Shown here piece after piece: positions 47,345 to 58,396 of a stretch of 64,000 bases of DNA. How positions within the stretch are numbered: position 1 is the first letter of the stretch; each line of letters starts with the position of its first letter. The stretch is from Platerodrilus igneus. Its lineage: Eukaryota > Arthropoda > Insecta > Coleoptera > Lycidae. The position numbers were made by a program, and so were the translations under genes. Below the pieces are notes generated by a model. It had not been told where the DNA came from. It searched no databases and worked only from the letters and a program-made list of their open reading frames with translations. The DNA is taken from the NCBI GenBank assembly GCA_036346225.1, contig JARFIW010000905.1, positions 2,132,680 through 2,196,679 of the forward strand. The letters are read 5' to 3'.

Positions 47345-47935
47345 TATTGTATTATATTATATATTGTATATTCATCATCATCATTAGGTCTTCAGTCCTA
47401 GAACTGGTTGGACGCGTACCCTCATTGTTTCCTAGTCTGAACCAACCTACACATTTCCCTGAAATTTGCAGTCTGCATCTATCACTATCTGTGTGCGAAA
47501 ATCTGATCTCGATCTACCTCTACCTTTCTGTTCCTACCACTGCTTGTAATATATCCCATACTATTCCGCAGAAATGCCTTAGAACGTATCCTGTCCTTCT
47601 ATTTCTTCTATTTTTTTCGTTTTCCAGATATATCTTTATTTCTCTACTATTTCTACAACCTATTTGTTATTTATTACCTTGGTCTGTCCATGCTACGATC
47701 CCCATACATCTGAAGCACAACATTCCAGAAGGCTTCTATCTCTTTCTGTCTGCTTTTCCTACTGCCCCTATTTCATAGACATACTGTGCTGTGCTCCACA
47801 CTATGCTTTGAACAGTTTTCTTCTTGTATCTATGTTTGTTGTCTGTGAACATAGCCGCTGTTCTTTCTTGTTTGATGCAGTTTGATCATCTTCTATTGTT
47901 TTACAGTTATATACCCTCTTTCCCTGATATTCAGT
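47345..47935 (-). pseudogene. Probable decayed LINE 3' end
   Basis: Minus-strand sequence ending in GATGATGATGA (47376-47390), a common 3' tail of insect non-LTR elements. Just before it is GGACTGAAGACCTAATG, and about 300 bp upstream a fragment resembling the C-terminal AFWNVVLQMYGDRS / SMDR region of such polymerases. Frames are broken. The call is tentative because no RT motif is visible. Confidence 0.35.
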
Positions 47936-48099
47936 GGTATGTGAAGGGGGTAAGCAGCCTTTGGCTGCCAAGTTCCCAGCACTTGAACCTTTGTCAAATT
48001 ATTAGCTTTCCAATTTATCCTTTCGCACAATCAACATTAGTTGAAAGTATTTCAGAACCAACACCTGTAGTTGTTTATAATAATCATCAGATTTAAGAG

Positions 48100-48886
48100 T
48101 ACCTATTTTTTCGTCATTGGGTTCACATGTAGATTGGAAACAATAACTTTGTTAAGAATATTTTCTATTCTGTAAGAGTATACACTCTGCTAAAAATCAC
48201 GTAGTTCATGCTAATAATAGTGGTTTCTATTCACAACAAAGTATCTGATTGGTTTAGTGCGTTTAACAATGCAAAATTGACTTTGTTGACCAAATGTAAA
48301 ATTCGACCATTTCAAACCGCTACCTGTCCACATGATTTTTTGTAAGCAGAATATTTAGTTTGATATTTTTGTTTATGACTGCAAAAGCTAGTAGAATAAT
48401 GAATTATTAAAATAAATATGTACTTTCATACATGTAGCGATTTAGAGTAATAATTAATGCAATTTTCAGTAAATTAAACAATTCTTTCTTTTTGAAAGTT
48501 CACTTGATAATAAATGAATAATATCAATAACATATCCATCCATTCAAATAATATAGAATTTAGTTTTATATACCAAGTCTTTTTAGCCAAAGTTTAAGTT
48601 TTTATTATGAATTATTATTAATTAAGATTATGCATTAATTGACCAAAATGGCGCTTATTTCGCTGAACATTTTTCTCCCAAATTAAAATATGGAATCTTG
48701 AAAATAAAAAGAAAATTTATCATTTTAACTTTCTTCTTAATGATTACATAGATTAATAGAATGCGTCAAAATTTGTCTAATATCCTACTCTAACATATTT
48801 TCTATTTCACGATCAACTTGATGCTTAAAGTTACCCGAACAATTTGCTCTTTAACTTCACCAGTTCAATTAATGGTTCAACTTTAT
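48100..48886. other. No recognisable feature
   Basis: AT-rich sequence without conserved frames that I can name. Confidence 0.35.
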
Positions 48887-49260
48887 TTAGCCCCTCCTCC
48901 CTCCTTTATTTTTAATATAATTAACATTAATGCGATTAATATCTTCATTGATGCACAATTCATAATCACACCCTATATAACAATCCCCAATAATAATACT
49001 AGTTTTGCTCTCAGCATTAAAGTTTATCTTATTAGATTCATCCTCGTTACACACTCTAGCTTGAGCCCTGGTACAATAAAAAATCAATGTTACACTCACT
49101 ATTTTTAAGTTCAAAATTACCATACTGTTAATTGTAGCAAACTTTTTATTGGTTGGTGCTATTAAGTTATTTTTCTTTAAAAGTATCATATTTTCTTCTA
49201 ATTAAATTTTATGTTGCTTTATAAAATTTTCTGTAATCAACTAACATTTTAACCAGTTTA
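48887..49260 (-). pseudogene. Fragment of another diverged gag-protease element
   Basis: The minus-strand frame from 49189 reads NNLIAPTNKKFATINSMVIL, aligning with SHLVAPNKKRFAVVNSVVIL of the array protease. The continuation shows weak similarity (IIGDCYIGCDYELCINED) with small frame changes. It is a third, independent and old relative of the family, facing the same way as the others. Confidence 0.6.
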
Positions 49261-50042
49261 TTTTCAGTAATTAAATTTATAATCAGCAATACTTTTACAT
49301 AACTAGTTTTTGTTTCATTTTTCATTGTGCATTCTTGTTTCATGCGTCCTTAGTGACTATTCTGCCTGAAGCGATTTTTTTGTCCCGCATCCCAGACATT
49401 GAATTTTTTGCATTAATAAATTGTCCCTAACTTATATTGTTCATTATTTACTCAGTAATAGTTTAAAAGTTGCCATTCAAATTCTAAGGATGTGCTTATC
49501 TTCATACCCACCAAGCTAAATGACAAAATTTGATAATAATGAAAACTACGACATGCTAACTGCATATATTGAGTGTAAACAATTTCAAATATCTACAGAA
49601 GCATTATATTATCAAGTAATTCTTTGGCTAATATGAAATAGCATATTACTAATTTCTGTATAGAAAACATAGGTATCCTGAAAGACCGAAATCAAATATT
49701 ACGATTTTTATAAGGTTAGAAAATAATTTAAAACAATATGGATGTTTTGTGAAACCTAGAAAAAACAATATGCAGTTCATAATCAAGAGCAAACTTGTAT
49801 CACAACTTTGGCATATGTGGAAACTAACCCAAAACATCATGTAGGAAAATTGAAAAGAAAACGGGTGTTTCGAAATTAGTATATCCCACAATATCAATTT
49901 TATGAAATTAAAATTAACATAGCTTGCTTCCAGACGATTTTCAAAGAAGAAAACAATTTTGCTGGTTGCATCTTCATAAATGTGCTGTTATTAACAATTT
50001 TGGAAATAAAATTATAGTCTGACATAACACATGCAAGCAATA
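49261..50042. other. No recognisable feature
   Basis: AT-rich stretch between a protease relic and the pogo-like element. The TA at 50041-50042 is the left target duplication of that element. Confidence 0.4.
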
Positions 50043-50446
50043 GGGTTATGTGGGGTAATTGTAAACACTTCTAGCAAATCTATTAGAAGTTAACTTTATT
50101 TTTGAAGGTTGGCAATATTGTATCCCCACTTATTTCTGAGATAAACACAACTGCAGTTATTTTTTGCCTGTTTGTCTTCAAGTTGTGCATGATTCATATT
50201 GAGAAAGTTATTTAAAGTGAAAATCAAACAACTTAGTGTATCAAAGAAGTGAAGTGTGGCTTTTTTTAAACAGTGGTGAGTATATTATTCATTTAGTAAT
50301 AGCTAGTAGAATGTTGCCAAGAATATGTTTTACTTTTAATTCTTAATTTTACTAATCAGCAAAACAGAAGTTTGAGCGATTACAATTACCCCAGGATTTT
50401 GTGCTGTGGGGAAATTGTAAACGGCAGTTACAGGGTAATTGTAAAC
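50043..50446. repeat. Left subterminal GGGGTAATTGTAAAC repeats
   Basis: Copies or near copies of a 15-bp motif at 50052-50066, 50381-50392 (inverted, partial), 50408-50422 and 50433-50446. The first is part of the terminal inverted repeat. They are candidate transposase-binding sites by analogy with other transposons that have subterminal repeats. Confidence 0.7.
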
Positions 50447-50507
50447 TAATTTATGTGTGAGTGTAGCTTTTTTTTTTGAAGAAAACTATACTTGTTGTAG
50501 GTTTATC

Positions 50508-53500
50508 ATGTCCAGAGCTTACATTCGTAAGAAAGCGCTGCCTAGTTATTCTTCCGAAGATATACAACATGCCGTTAATGACATCCAAAACAAGAATTGT
50601 ACGTACCGTGAAGCAGAACAGAAGTACAGAATTCCAATCTCTGTAGTATATCACAGAATAAATGTTACACAAGTGGCAATCAATAGAATGGGTGTAGGCA
50701 GATCCCAGTTCTAGATGTGGATGTTGAAAGGCAAATTGCAACATGTTTAATAGCTCGAACACAAATTGGGTATCCTTGTGATAAGGATGAATTGAAGCAG
50801 TTGGTGTCGGAATACGTAAAAGTAAATAATATTAGAAATCCATTTAATAACAATTTGCCTGGTGAAGATTGGTACCAAAGCTTCATGAATAGAAATACTA
50901 TCAGTTTGAAAAAAACAGACCATCTGTAAAAAATCTAGTAAAAATGCACGTGATCTCGCGATAGTTTATGATTTTTATTCTAAATTGAAAGAGGTTTATG
51001 AAAAACATAATTTAGAAGGAGAAGATAGAGCAATGTTCATTTTTAATTGCGACGAAAGTAGTTTTGCTAGTGATCCTACTCGATTAAAGGCACTTGGAGA
51101 GAAAGTGAAACCTCTTAATAGAGTATCAGGTGGATCTGGCCGCGAATCAACAACAGTTTTGATTTGTGTATCAGCAGTTGAATTTTTTCTTTCCACTCTA
51201 ATCATTTTTAAGGGAGCTGCTGTGCAAGCCCAATAGACATCTAGCGAAACATATCCAGGAACCCAATATGCTGCTTCATCTAATGGGTTGATTGAAGAAC
51301 CACAGTTTTTTTCTTGGTTTACTGACAATTTCATACCATGTGTTAAAACCATCAGAAACACTTATGGCAGTGAACAAACGACTATATTGCTATATGATGA
51401 TCATGCAAGCCATTACAGTATCAGAATAATTTATGAAGCATTAAATAATAAAATTGAGCTTATACGTGTTCCTGCTCACTTAACAAACATAATTTAACCA
51501 TTGGATAAATGTGCATTTGAGCCAGTTAAAGTAAAGTGGAACAAACAATTAGTACAAGATGGAAAGAGTCAAATTGGACAGGGGAATGGACGACTTACTA
51601 AGGAACAGTTTGGAATCTTTCTTCGAGAAGTTCTACATAAATCATTACTTTCTATAAATATCATTAGTAGCTTTGTATCTACTGGGGTATATCCTGTAGA
51701 TACAACAAAATTTCCCGAAGATCTATTTGATCGTATAGATCTTTGAATCGTTTCACGGGACCACAGCGCGCGTTTTGCGTGCGAGCGTTTTATAAAAATA
51801 ACGATTCCTACACTATTGTTTGTTGTCTCTACAGGACACATTTTAATTTAACAAGCTTAAGACATGTACCAAGTGCCAATTTAATTAACCATTGGGTGTG
51901 CAAGTTTGAAGAGACTGGGAATACAATGCCGGACAAATCGTCTGGGCACACAAGGACATCAAGAACGACCTTGAACGTCGATCGCGTTCACCAATCTTAT
52001 GGACGACCCACGGCAGTCGTTGAGATTGCGCGCAGCTTCTCTTAATTTGAACAAATCTACAGTTCATCGCATTATTTCGAAAGATTTACATTTTCACCCC
52101 TATAAAATTGTAATTGTTCAAGAAATGAAGCCTGATGATCCTGATAAACGAGTCGAATTCTGCAGGACAATGAAAAATCGTTTTAGGAGTTTCAATAACA
52201 TCTGGTTCTCGGACGAATCAAATTTTCACATCAACGGTCATGTGAATAAACAAAATTATCGGCCCTTATTTTTTTGAGGATGACTGAGGTCGAACTCAGA
52301 CCGTTAATTCTGATTGATATTGCCATATGATCTGGACTTTTTTGGCTACAGAAATGCAAAACCAGAACGGCTACAACCGCAACACCTTTTTCCAGCAAGA
52401 TGGAGCCACTTCTCATGTTACAAATGACTCATTAGCTGCTCTTCACGATTTATTCCCTGGAAGAGTGATAAGTCGTCGAAGAGACATCAACTGGCCATCG
52501 AGGAGCCCTGATTTAACGCCTGCTGATTTCTTCCTATGGGGCAACCTAAAAAGTATAGTTTACAATCATTTGCCACCCAACCTGAATGTTTTGAAGCAAA
52601 GAATCACTGTAGAAATCAACTGTATTCCAAGAGTGATGCTCCAGCGAGTGATTGAAAATTTGAGCTCCGGGTTAAATGAGTGTGAACAAGTGAATGGTGC
52701 GCATTTGCAAACGATTGTTTTTCATAAATAAACTTCAAGAATTGTTCTTTCAATAAACCATAAATAAAACGAGTTTTAATTGATATTGTTGTTTTTTATT
52801 TAACATCTAAAAACGGAAAACATTCTGAGACACCCTTTACAAGAATAAAAAACATTTAATGTTATCTAAATCTACTAGCAATCTACAGAACAGTAAGCAT
52901 GATTTGCATTGCTTGAGTCCAACCACATCTGCCCATTGGATTGAAAACAGCACACAAACTTTACATCAAATTGATGATGTGCAAACAACAGCATCCACAT
53001 CTTTCAACAACCCAACTTTGGTTGTTCATTCAACACCGGTAAAAAATATATCTGGCAAAAATAGATGACTCACTTAGTCCAGAAATACAAAATGTGGCTT
53101 TCAACTTGTCAAAAAGAATTGCATACACATCTCCACTTGAACCATTAAATAACCTCAGAACAATAGTTGAAATATTTTCTTCCGTCTTGGAAAAGAAAAA
53201 TGAAATACAAAAACACGAAGTAAAGAAAATTGACACAGTTGTGAAGATTAAAACAGTATAATTATGGAGAAGTTCTAACATCAGAGCAAGTTATAGAACG
53301 ATTAAAAGAAGCTGAAGATAGAAAAAAGAATAACACATCTACAAAAAAGAAAATGCAAAAGGATACGGACACAGAAAATAAGGCCAATAAAGCGAAGGTT
53401 CAGAGTGAAAAAAGAATCAACAAGAAATTTATGACAGTACTGATAATGGAACAGAAGAGCAAATTAGAATGGAAATAGAAGTCGAAAATACACCAGAAAT

Positions 53501-53810
53501 CAATTACGAATTGCCTGAGTGCAACAATATCGTTTCAGGTTGTTATGTTCTTGCTGATGTTATAGGTGGCAAGAGAAACAAAAGTCACTATACTTATCTA
53601 TGTGTGGTGAATGCTGTAGTGAGCAACGTGAAATTTGCAGTCACTGGAATGAAAAGTAGTAACAGTGCCAAAACAAAATTCATTGTAATTGAAAATGATA
53701 CTTTTAATGTAAAGTTGTTGGCTATTAAAGCAGCACTACCAGAACCCATCACGGAATTGAAAACTGATCTATGTTTTTCGGGATCCGTATGTGTCAATGA
53801 GAAAAAATGA
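50508..53810 (+). pseudogene. Pogo/jerky-like transposase, broken
   Basis: The ATG at 50508 begins a pipsqueak-type helix-turn-helix (SSEDIQHAVNDIQ...TYREAEQKYRIP). After a frameshift near 50715, a CENPB-type DNA-binding region follows (VERQIATCLIARTQIG...EYVKVNN, 50717-50929). The DDE_1 nuclease core gives all three acidic positions: NCDES (about 51046), LYDDHASH (about 51393) and PLDKCAFEPVK (about 51500). In-frame stops sit at 51234 and 51495, and another frameshift near 50930. A mariner insertion (51743-52836) separates the core from a C-terminal part (52859-53810) that includes the VKFAVTGM...LPEPITELK block seen in arthropod jerky-like proteins. It cannot make a working enzyme. Confidence 0.82.
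51743..52836 (+). pseudogene. Mariner-like (DD41D) transposase nested in the pogo gene
   Basis: Three frames together span a Tc1/mariner transposase. 51743-52045 begins with an NRFTGPQRAFCVRAFY block, a helix-turn-helix region; 51999-52277 has INKSTVHRI-type residues and the first catalytic Asp in WFSDESNFH; 52327-52731 has FFQQDGATSH and WPSRSPDLTPADFFLWG. Counting from the second to the third catalytic Asp gives 41 intervening residues (DD41D). A right terminus GAGACACCCT ends near 52836. The matching left terminus and the initiator ATG are missing, so the 5' end was lost or the insertion was incomplete. Confidence 0.8.
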
Positions 53811-53941
53811 GTAGTTTTATAATAAACATATACTTTTGAGTAAACTTGAATTTGAATAAAATATCTTTCTAGTTAGAAATATCTTTAAGTTCATTGTGTT
53901 GTCAAGTTATATAGGTACCTATACTGTACAAAAAATTATTT

Positions 53942-54228
53942 GGGGCAATTGTAAACAACTTATTTATGGGCCCTAATGTGAGAGAACATTATAATATATA
54001 TTTGTTTACAATTCTCATAATAACTGCCCAGATATTTATTTACAATTACCCTGTTACTTCAGGGGAAATTGTAAACTGATGGGGTAATTGTAAACACTAA
54101 TTTAGTTGCCAAAATTAATGTAATGTACTAATCTTAAGGCTTCATTTCAAAAATAGCAATTTTAAAAGTTTTTCAGGGTATTATATATCAAACATTCCGA
54201 AACTGTTTACAAATGCCCCACCTAACCC
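53942..54228. repeat. Right subterminal GGGGTAATTGTAAAC repeats
   Basis: Motif copies at 53942-53956, 54004-54014 (inverted, partial), 54041-54051 (inverted, partial), 54062-54076, 54081-54095 and in the terminal inverted repeat at 54205-54219 (inverted). Confidence 0.7.
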
Positions 54229-54329
54229 TACTGGTGTAGTTAGTTAGGTATAATAACACCCCGCGGTGTTGTAACGGAAATACCTTCTAGGCATTTATGG
54301 GCGACGATTAGGCAGTTTTGGCTTGAAAG

Positions 54330-54622
54330 TTTGTTGCTACATTGTTGGTAGTAAATTTCGATAGCTTATTTTTAAAGGTTGTTTGCGATATTGAAATTCT
54401 GGATTCAAACTTGCACGAATTACTCGAGGAAATGCTTCCGGAAAATAGACATGAAGTGTCATTCTGACAAGATAATGCATACTCCCACACAACGCAGAGT
54501 AGCTTACAATTATTTGAATAAGATATCTCAATAAATGGATGGATATATTTGACTTACTCAGTGACCACCTAGATTACCTGACTTGTCGATATTAGACTAC
54601 ATCTTTTAAGATTCTATCAAAG

Positions 54623-54630
<8 letters not shown>
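54330..54630 (+). pseudogene. Mariner-like transposase relic
   Basis: Short fragments in different frames match the catalytic half of a mariner-type transposase: QDNAYSHTTQSSLQLFE around 54470-54520 and PPRLPDLSILDYIF around 54570-54610. The order and spacing fit the second and third catalytic Asp. It is heavily mutated and stops at an (AT)n tract. Confidence 0.5.

Positions 54631-54665
<35 letters not shown>
54625..54665. repeat. (AT)n microsatellite
   Basis: About 40 bp of alternating AT between a mariner relic and a Penelope fragment. Confidence 0.88.
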
Positions 54666-54670
<5 letters not shown>

Positions 54671-54967
54671 CAATGTAATTGCCAGCTAAATTATATTGGG
54701 CAATCGAATCAGTGGATCCGCAATAGATTAACACAACATCGTAGTGACGGAAAATTAGGAAAAAACTCTTGCGCCTTAGCTAGACATGTATATACTACCA
54801 ATCATACACCTATGTATGATCAAGTTAAAATATTGGAAACTGAATCCAACTATAGAAAACGCCTATTTTTAGAATCTTTCCATATTAAGAAAGAATCAAA
54901 TTGTATGAATAACAAGCAGGATTTAGAGAATTTAAGTACATTGTATTCACGTCTCTATCAGTTTTAG
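54665..54967 (+). pseudogene. Penelope-like GIY-YIG endonuclease fragment
   Basis: An open frame of 100 codons without a start, running straight out of the (AT)n tract to a TAG at 54965-54967. It reads CNCQLNYIGQSNQWIRNRL, then TQHRSD, NSCALARHV, ILETESNYRKRLFLES and LSTLYSRLYQF. These are the hallmarks of the C-terminal GIY-YIG nuclease of Penelope-like elements, with YIG, the conserved Arg and the Glu of the RxxLES region all present. Sequence up to about 55350 (ending near GCCGAAACGTCAAG) is probably its 3' untranslated and terminal repeat part. The element is 5' truncated, which is usual for these elements. Confidence 0.75.
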
Positions 54968-55452
54968 AAATGATTGTGTTAATATGGTATTGATGTGTTA
55001 CACTTAAATAGTAATTTATATACTCTCATATGTATAGTGTACTCGTTGCATTTGTTGGAACGCACTTGTTTACAAACTTTAGTTACGTTCAGGTGCGCAT
55101 GTACCATTAACAATACATTACCTGCATAATCAATATCCGCATTCTTTCTGGTCATCGATCTAGATTTAACAACATGTAAGTTATTTAAACAATCTTTATA
55201 TACTGTACAATGCAATTCAGAAGATATTTAATTCATTTCACCTATGAGTGAGTTTTAACTGTTGTTTTTTAATTGATTGACTAACAAAACATTTTTTAGA
55301 CTTATGATTAAGGCACAAAATGGTTGCCGAAACGTCAAGTAATATAACAATTTTACTATATTAATTATTTATTCTTTGACCTACAATATCCTGATAACTG
55401 AAATTATACTCTTTTCCAACTAGTGAATATTAGGTCACTAAAGTGTGGGGTT

Positions 55453-55458
<6 letters not shown>

Positions 55459-55510
<52 letters not shown>
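55459..55510. repeat. (AT)n microsatellite at the left edge of a palindrome
   Basis: About 50 bp of alternating AT. A matching (AT)n at 56555-56597 bounds the other side. Confidence 0.88.
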
Positions 55511-55512
<2 letters not shown>

Positions 55513-55551
55513 TGATATTGAATTGTATCATGTCCTGCATATTTATTTTTA

Positions 55552-56549
55552 TAAAAACTGATTACGGTTACTGAGGACGAGTATAAAAATTAAAATTAAA
55601 ACTTGAATTGTATGCGACGTTTCGTGAAATTTATTCACATTATCACAGCTATAAAAGAACAACTAAGTATAAATTAAAATTAGTTAAAATACGTACCATA
55701 ACACTTAAATAATTGAAAATAAATCACTAGACCTAAACGTTACAATCTAATTAAAAGGCGTGTTATAGGTATCAACATAAAGATATGAATGATCAGTTGA
55801 GTGAGTATAAATTGTTGTTTGTGTAGAAAGGATATATAATATAAAATTTTCTAAATGTTAGTTAGCGGAGAATACACTTATGGCTATAGTTAGTATTATA
55901 AAGTTAACGGTAGGATGGTTATGCTAAATTAAAAATATTAATGTATATTGCAGACAGATTTTGGGTATCCGTTTTTTGATTAATTGAATTTTTTTGTTTA
56001 TATATAAAAAACATTTCTTTAAACAAACGGCGGGTAAGATCTTCTTCTACGGCTAAAACAGAAGTATTTTCGTAGTCAAATTCATGTTTTTTTATTTATA
56101 ATGAGCGACTAAAGCTATGGAGTCTTTATTATTATCTTTATTCATCACGCAATAATAAAGGTACCATAGCTTCTGTCTGCATATAAATCAAATTATGAAT
56201 TTGACTATAAAATCCTACTTACTTTATATCCTAACTATAGCATAAGTGTATTCTCCGCTAACTAAATTTAAAAATGTTTATATTATATATCCTTCTACAC
56301 TAACAACAATTTATACTCCTCAACTGGTCATTCATATCTTTATGTTGATACCTATAACACGCCTATTAGATTGTAACGTTAGGTCTATCATTATTTTCAA
56401 TTATTTAAGTGTTATGGTCGATATAACAATTTTAATTTATACTTAGTTGTTCTTTTATAGCCTGATAAGTGAATAAATTTCACGAAACGTCGCATACTAT
56501 TCAAGTTTTAATTTTTAATTTTATACTGTCCTCAGTAACTCGTAATCAG

Positions 56550-56555
<6 letters not shown>
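55552..56555. repeat. Large imperfect palindrome built from two Penelope 3' ends
   Basis: The arms 55552-55895 and 56231-56555 are inverted copies of each other with scattered differences. Both contain the landmark GCGACGTTTCGTGAAATTTATTCAC (55612-55636; inverted near 56475-56497) and GTGTTATAGGTATCAACATA. The centre near 56140 has a short inverted repeat around AGCTATGG...CCATAGCT (56112-56172). The left arm is longer by a Penelope endonuclease fragment (55919-56102). Confidence 0.8.
55919..56102 (-). pseudogene. C-terminal piece of a Penelope-like GIY-YIG endonuclease
   Basis: Minus-strand frame of about 60 codons reading HEFDYENTSVLAVEEDLTRR then LFKEMFFIYKQKNSINQKTD, and ending IYINIFNLA before a TAA at 55919. 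It corresponds to the end of the endonuclease (H.FD...L..E.....RL..E...I.....IN...D...L...Y). In the right arm only HEFDYKI-like residues remain near 56195-56215. So both arms are 3' ends of the same element family facing away from a common centre. Confidence 0.68.

Positions 56556-56597
<42 letters not shown>
56556..56597. repeat. (AT)n microsatellite between two palindromes
   Basis: About 40 bp of alternating TA. The first palindrome ends on its left side and the second begins on its right side. Confidence 0.88.
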
Positions 56598-56598
<1 letters not shown>

Positions 56599-57786
56599 AT
56601 TATAATTATTGCACGAGTAATAAATTGTGTTATTAATTTTGTAAGTAAATTAACTTATCTTTCTAAAAAATACATTGTTTAGAAACTTAAAGAATACAAT
56701 GTCATAATTGTATATAGTACAAAAATAAAAAATTAAATCTTAAATTGTATTGTTTTGTTTAGATATAAATAATAATCTACAGTTGTATTTATATTAACAA
56801 TGGAACACAGCGACGGGAACACTACAATAATGGTATTTACTTACAAGTCAAAGATATTGCTCAAAATTCCCTGTTTCTCTTAAAACAAAGTTTGCATCAT
56901 TTTCTTAAACAAATGAACAGCTTTAATTTTATGATATTGTTAAGTACACTTTTGTTGATGGTTAATTATATCTTGGGATATTGGCGTAGCTAGGTAATGT
57001 GATGGTAGAGTCTTTCGTAGTGAGAGGTGGTACTTAACTCAGGTCTTGGACCTTGGGATCGAGAAGGGTCTGTAGGAACCGCGATGGGGTTTTGGGACAA
57101 GACATTCTTGTAACACGATTATAGGAATAAACGTAATGATAAGATGGAAGTAAACAACAATATTTAATAAACAATAAATTTACTTAAAGCTAAATGACAT
57201 GTAACAAAAAGCAAAGCAGTAAAAGAGTTAAGGAATTACTTACATGACCATCTGTGCTCAAATGCCTCAGCAACCATAAAAGACTAGGTTACCATTTTGA
57301 TGGTTGGCTCTGAGCCGACTTGCTCCAGAGCAATGGATGTACTAGGACCATACACAGACTGACTGACTGAACTGACTAACTGAACTCTCCGACTGGCTCT
57401 GGTGCTCTGTCTTTTATAGCTGCTGATAACATGAAATGGGTTTTCTGCCGAAGGTTGTGGCAGGCGATAAAAGTGTATGTTTAATAGTGGTAAGCCAAAA
57501 CTTCCCTGAGTTCTAGGACATCTGCAGGAAATCTAAATGTGGTTGTTACAAAGTAAAGACGACTAAAAGATTAAGTATACAAAAAGATAAGTGTGGTGAG
57601 GTAATGACATGACATGACATTTGATAAACATGATGCAAGTTTTCCTAGAACAAAGGATGTTCGGCTTACTGATTCTGTTACAATGTAATAAAAAGTAATC
57701 TAAAATATTGGCTTCGCTATATACAACAATATGCTGCATGAATTGATTACCATAACTCTTCAATGATATTGCACAGCACATTCTAA

Positions 57787-57822
<36 letters not shown>

Positions 57823-57862
57823 TTAGAATGTGCCGTCAATATCAATATCAATAACATTCTAA

Positions 57863-57908
<46 letters not shown>

Positions 57909-57952
57909 TTAGAATGTGCCGTGCAATATCATTGAAGAGTTATGGTAATCAA

Positions 57953-57998
<46 letters not shown>

Positions 57999-58396
57999 TT
58001 AGAATGTGCCGTGCAATATCATTGAAGAGTTATGGTAATCAATTCATGCAGCATATCATAAAATTAAAGCTGTTCATTTGTTTAAGAAAATGATGCAAAC
58101 TTTGTTTTAAGAGAAACAGGGAATTTTGAGCAATATCTTTGACTTGTAAGTAAATACCATTATTGTAGTGTTCCCGTCGCTGTGTTCCATTGTTAATATA
58201 AATACAACTGTAGATTATTATTTATATCTAAACAAAACAATACAATTTAAGATTTAATTTTTTATTTTTGTACTATATACAATTATGACATTGTATTCTT
58301 TAAGTTTCTAAACAATGTATTTTTTTAGAAAGATAAGTTAATTTACTTACAAAATTAATAACACAATTTATTACTCGTGCAATAATTATAATAGAT
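56598..58396. repeat. Second large palindrome with (TA)n-rich centre
   Basis: The left arm (56598-56937 continuing at 57733-57791) and the right arm (about 57995-58396) are inverted copies of ~400 bp that match almost perfectly; for example TCTATTATAATTATTGCACG at 56597 pairs with CGTGCAATAATTATAATAGA ending at 58396. The centre holds four (TA)n tracts separated by GGTTAGAATGTGCCGT blocks in both orientations. No coding frame is seen in the arms. The left arm is interrupted by a solo LTR. Confidence 0.85.
56938..57728 (-). mobile_element. Solo LTR (791 bp) with ATAT target duplication
   Basis: Comparison with the uninterrupted right arm shows a clean insertion flanked by ATAT (56934-56937 and 57729-57732). 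The ends are TGTTAAGT...ATACAACA, so the TGTT/AACA termini are inverted. On the minus strand CTATAAAAGACAGAG (about 57422-57408) followed by TCAGT repeats (57391-57359) looks like a TATA box and arthropod initiator, which sets the orientation. There is no internal region, so it is a product of LTR-LTR recombination. A 4-bp target duplication is usual for Gypsy and some BEL elements. Confidence 0.78.

Larger units (their letters stand above)
50043..54228 (+). mobile_element. Complete pogo-like DNA transposon, inactive, with nested mariner
   Basis: Bounded by TA dinucleotides (50041-50042 and 54229-54230) and by 24-bp inverted repeats: GGGTTATGTGGGGTAATTG... at 50043-50066 and ...CAAATGCCCCACCTAACCC at 54205-54228, about 21 of 24 matching. 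Inside are a broken transposase gene (50508-53810) and a mariner-like insertion of about 1.1 kb. TA duplication and the pogo-type DDE gene agree with each other. Without the mariner the element would be about 3.1 kb. Confidence 0.85.
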
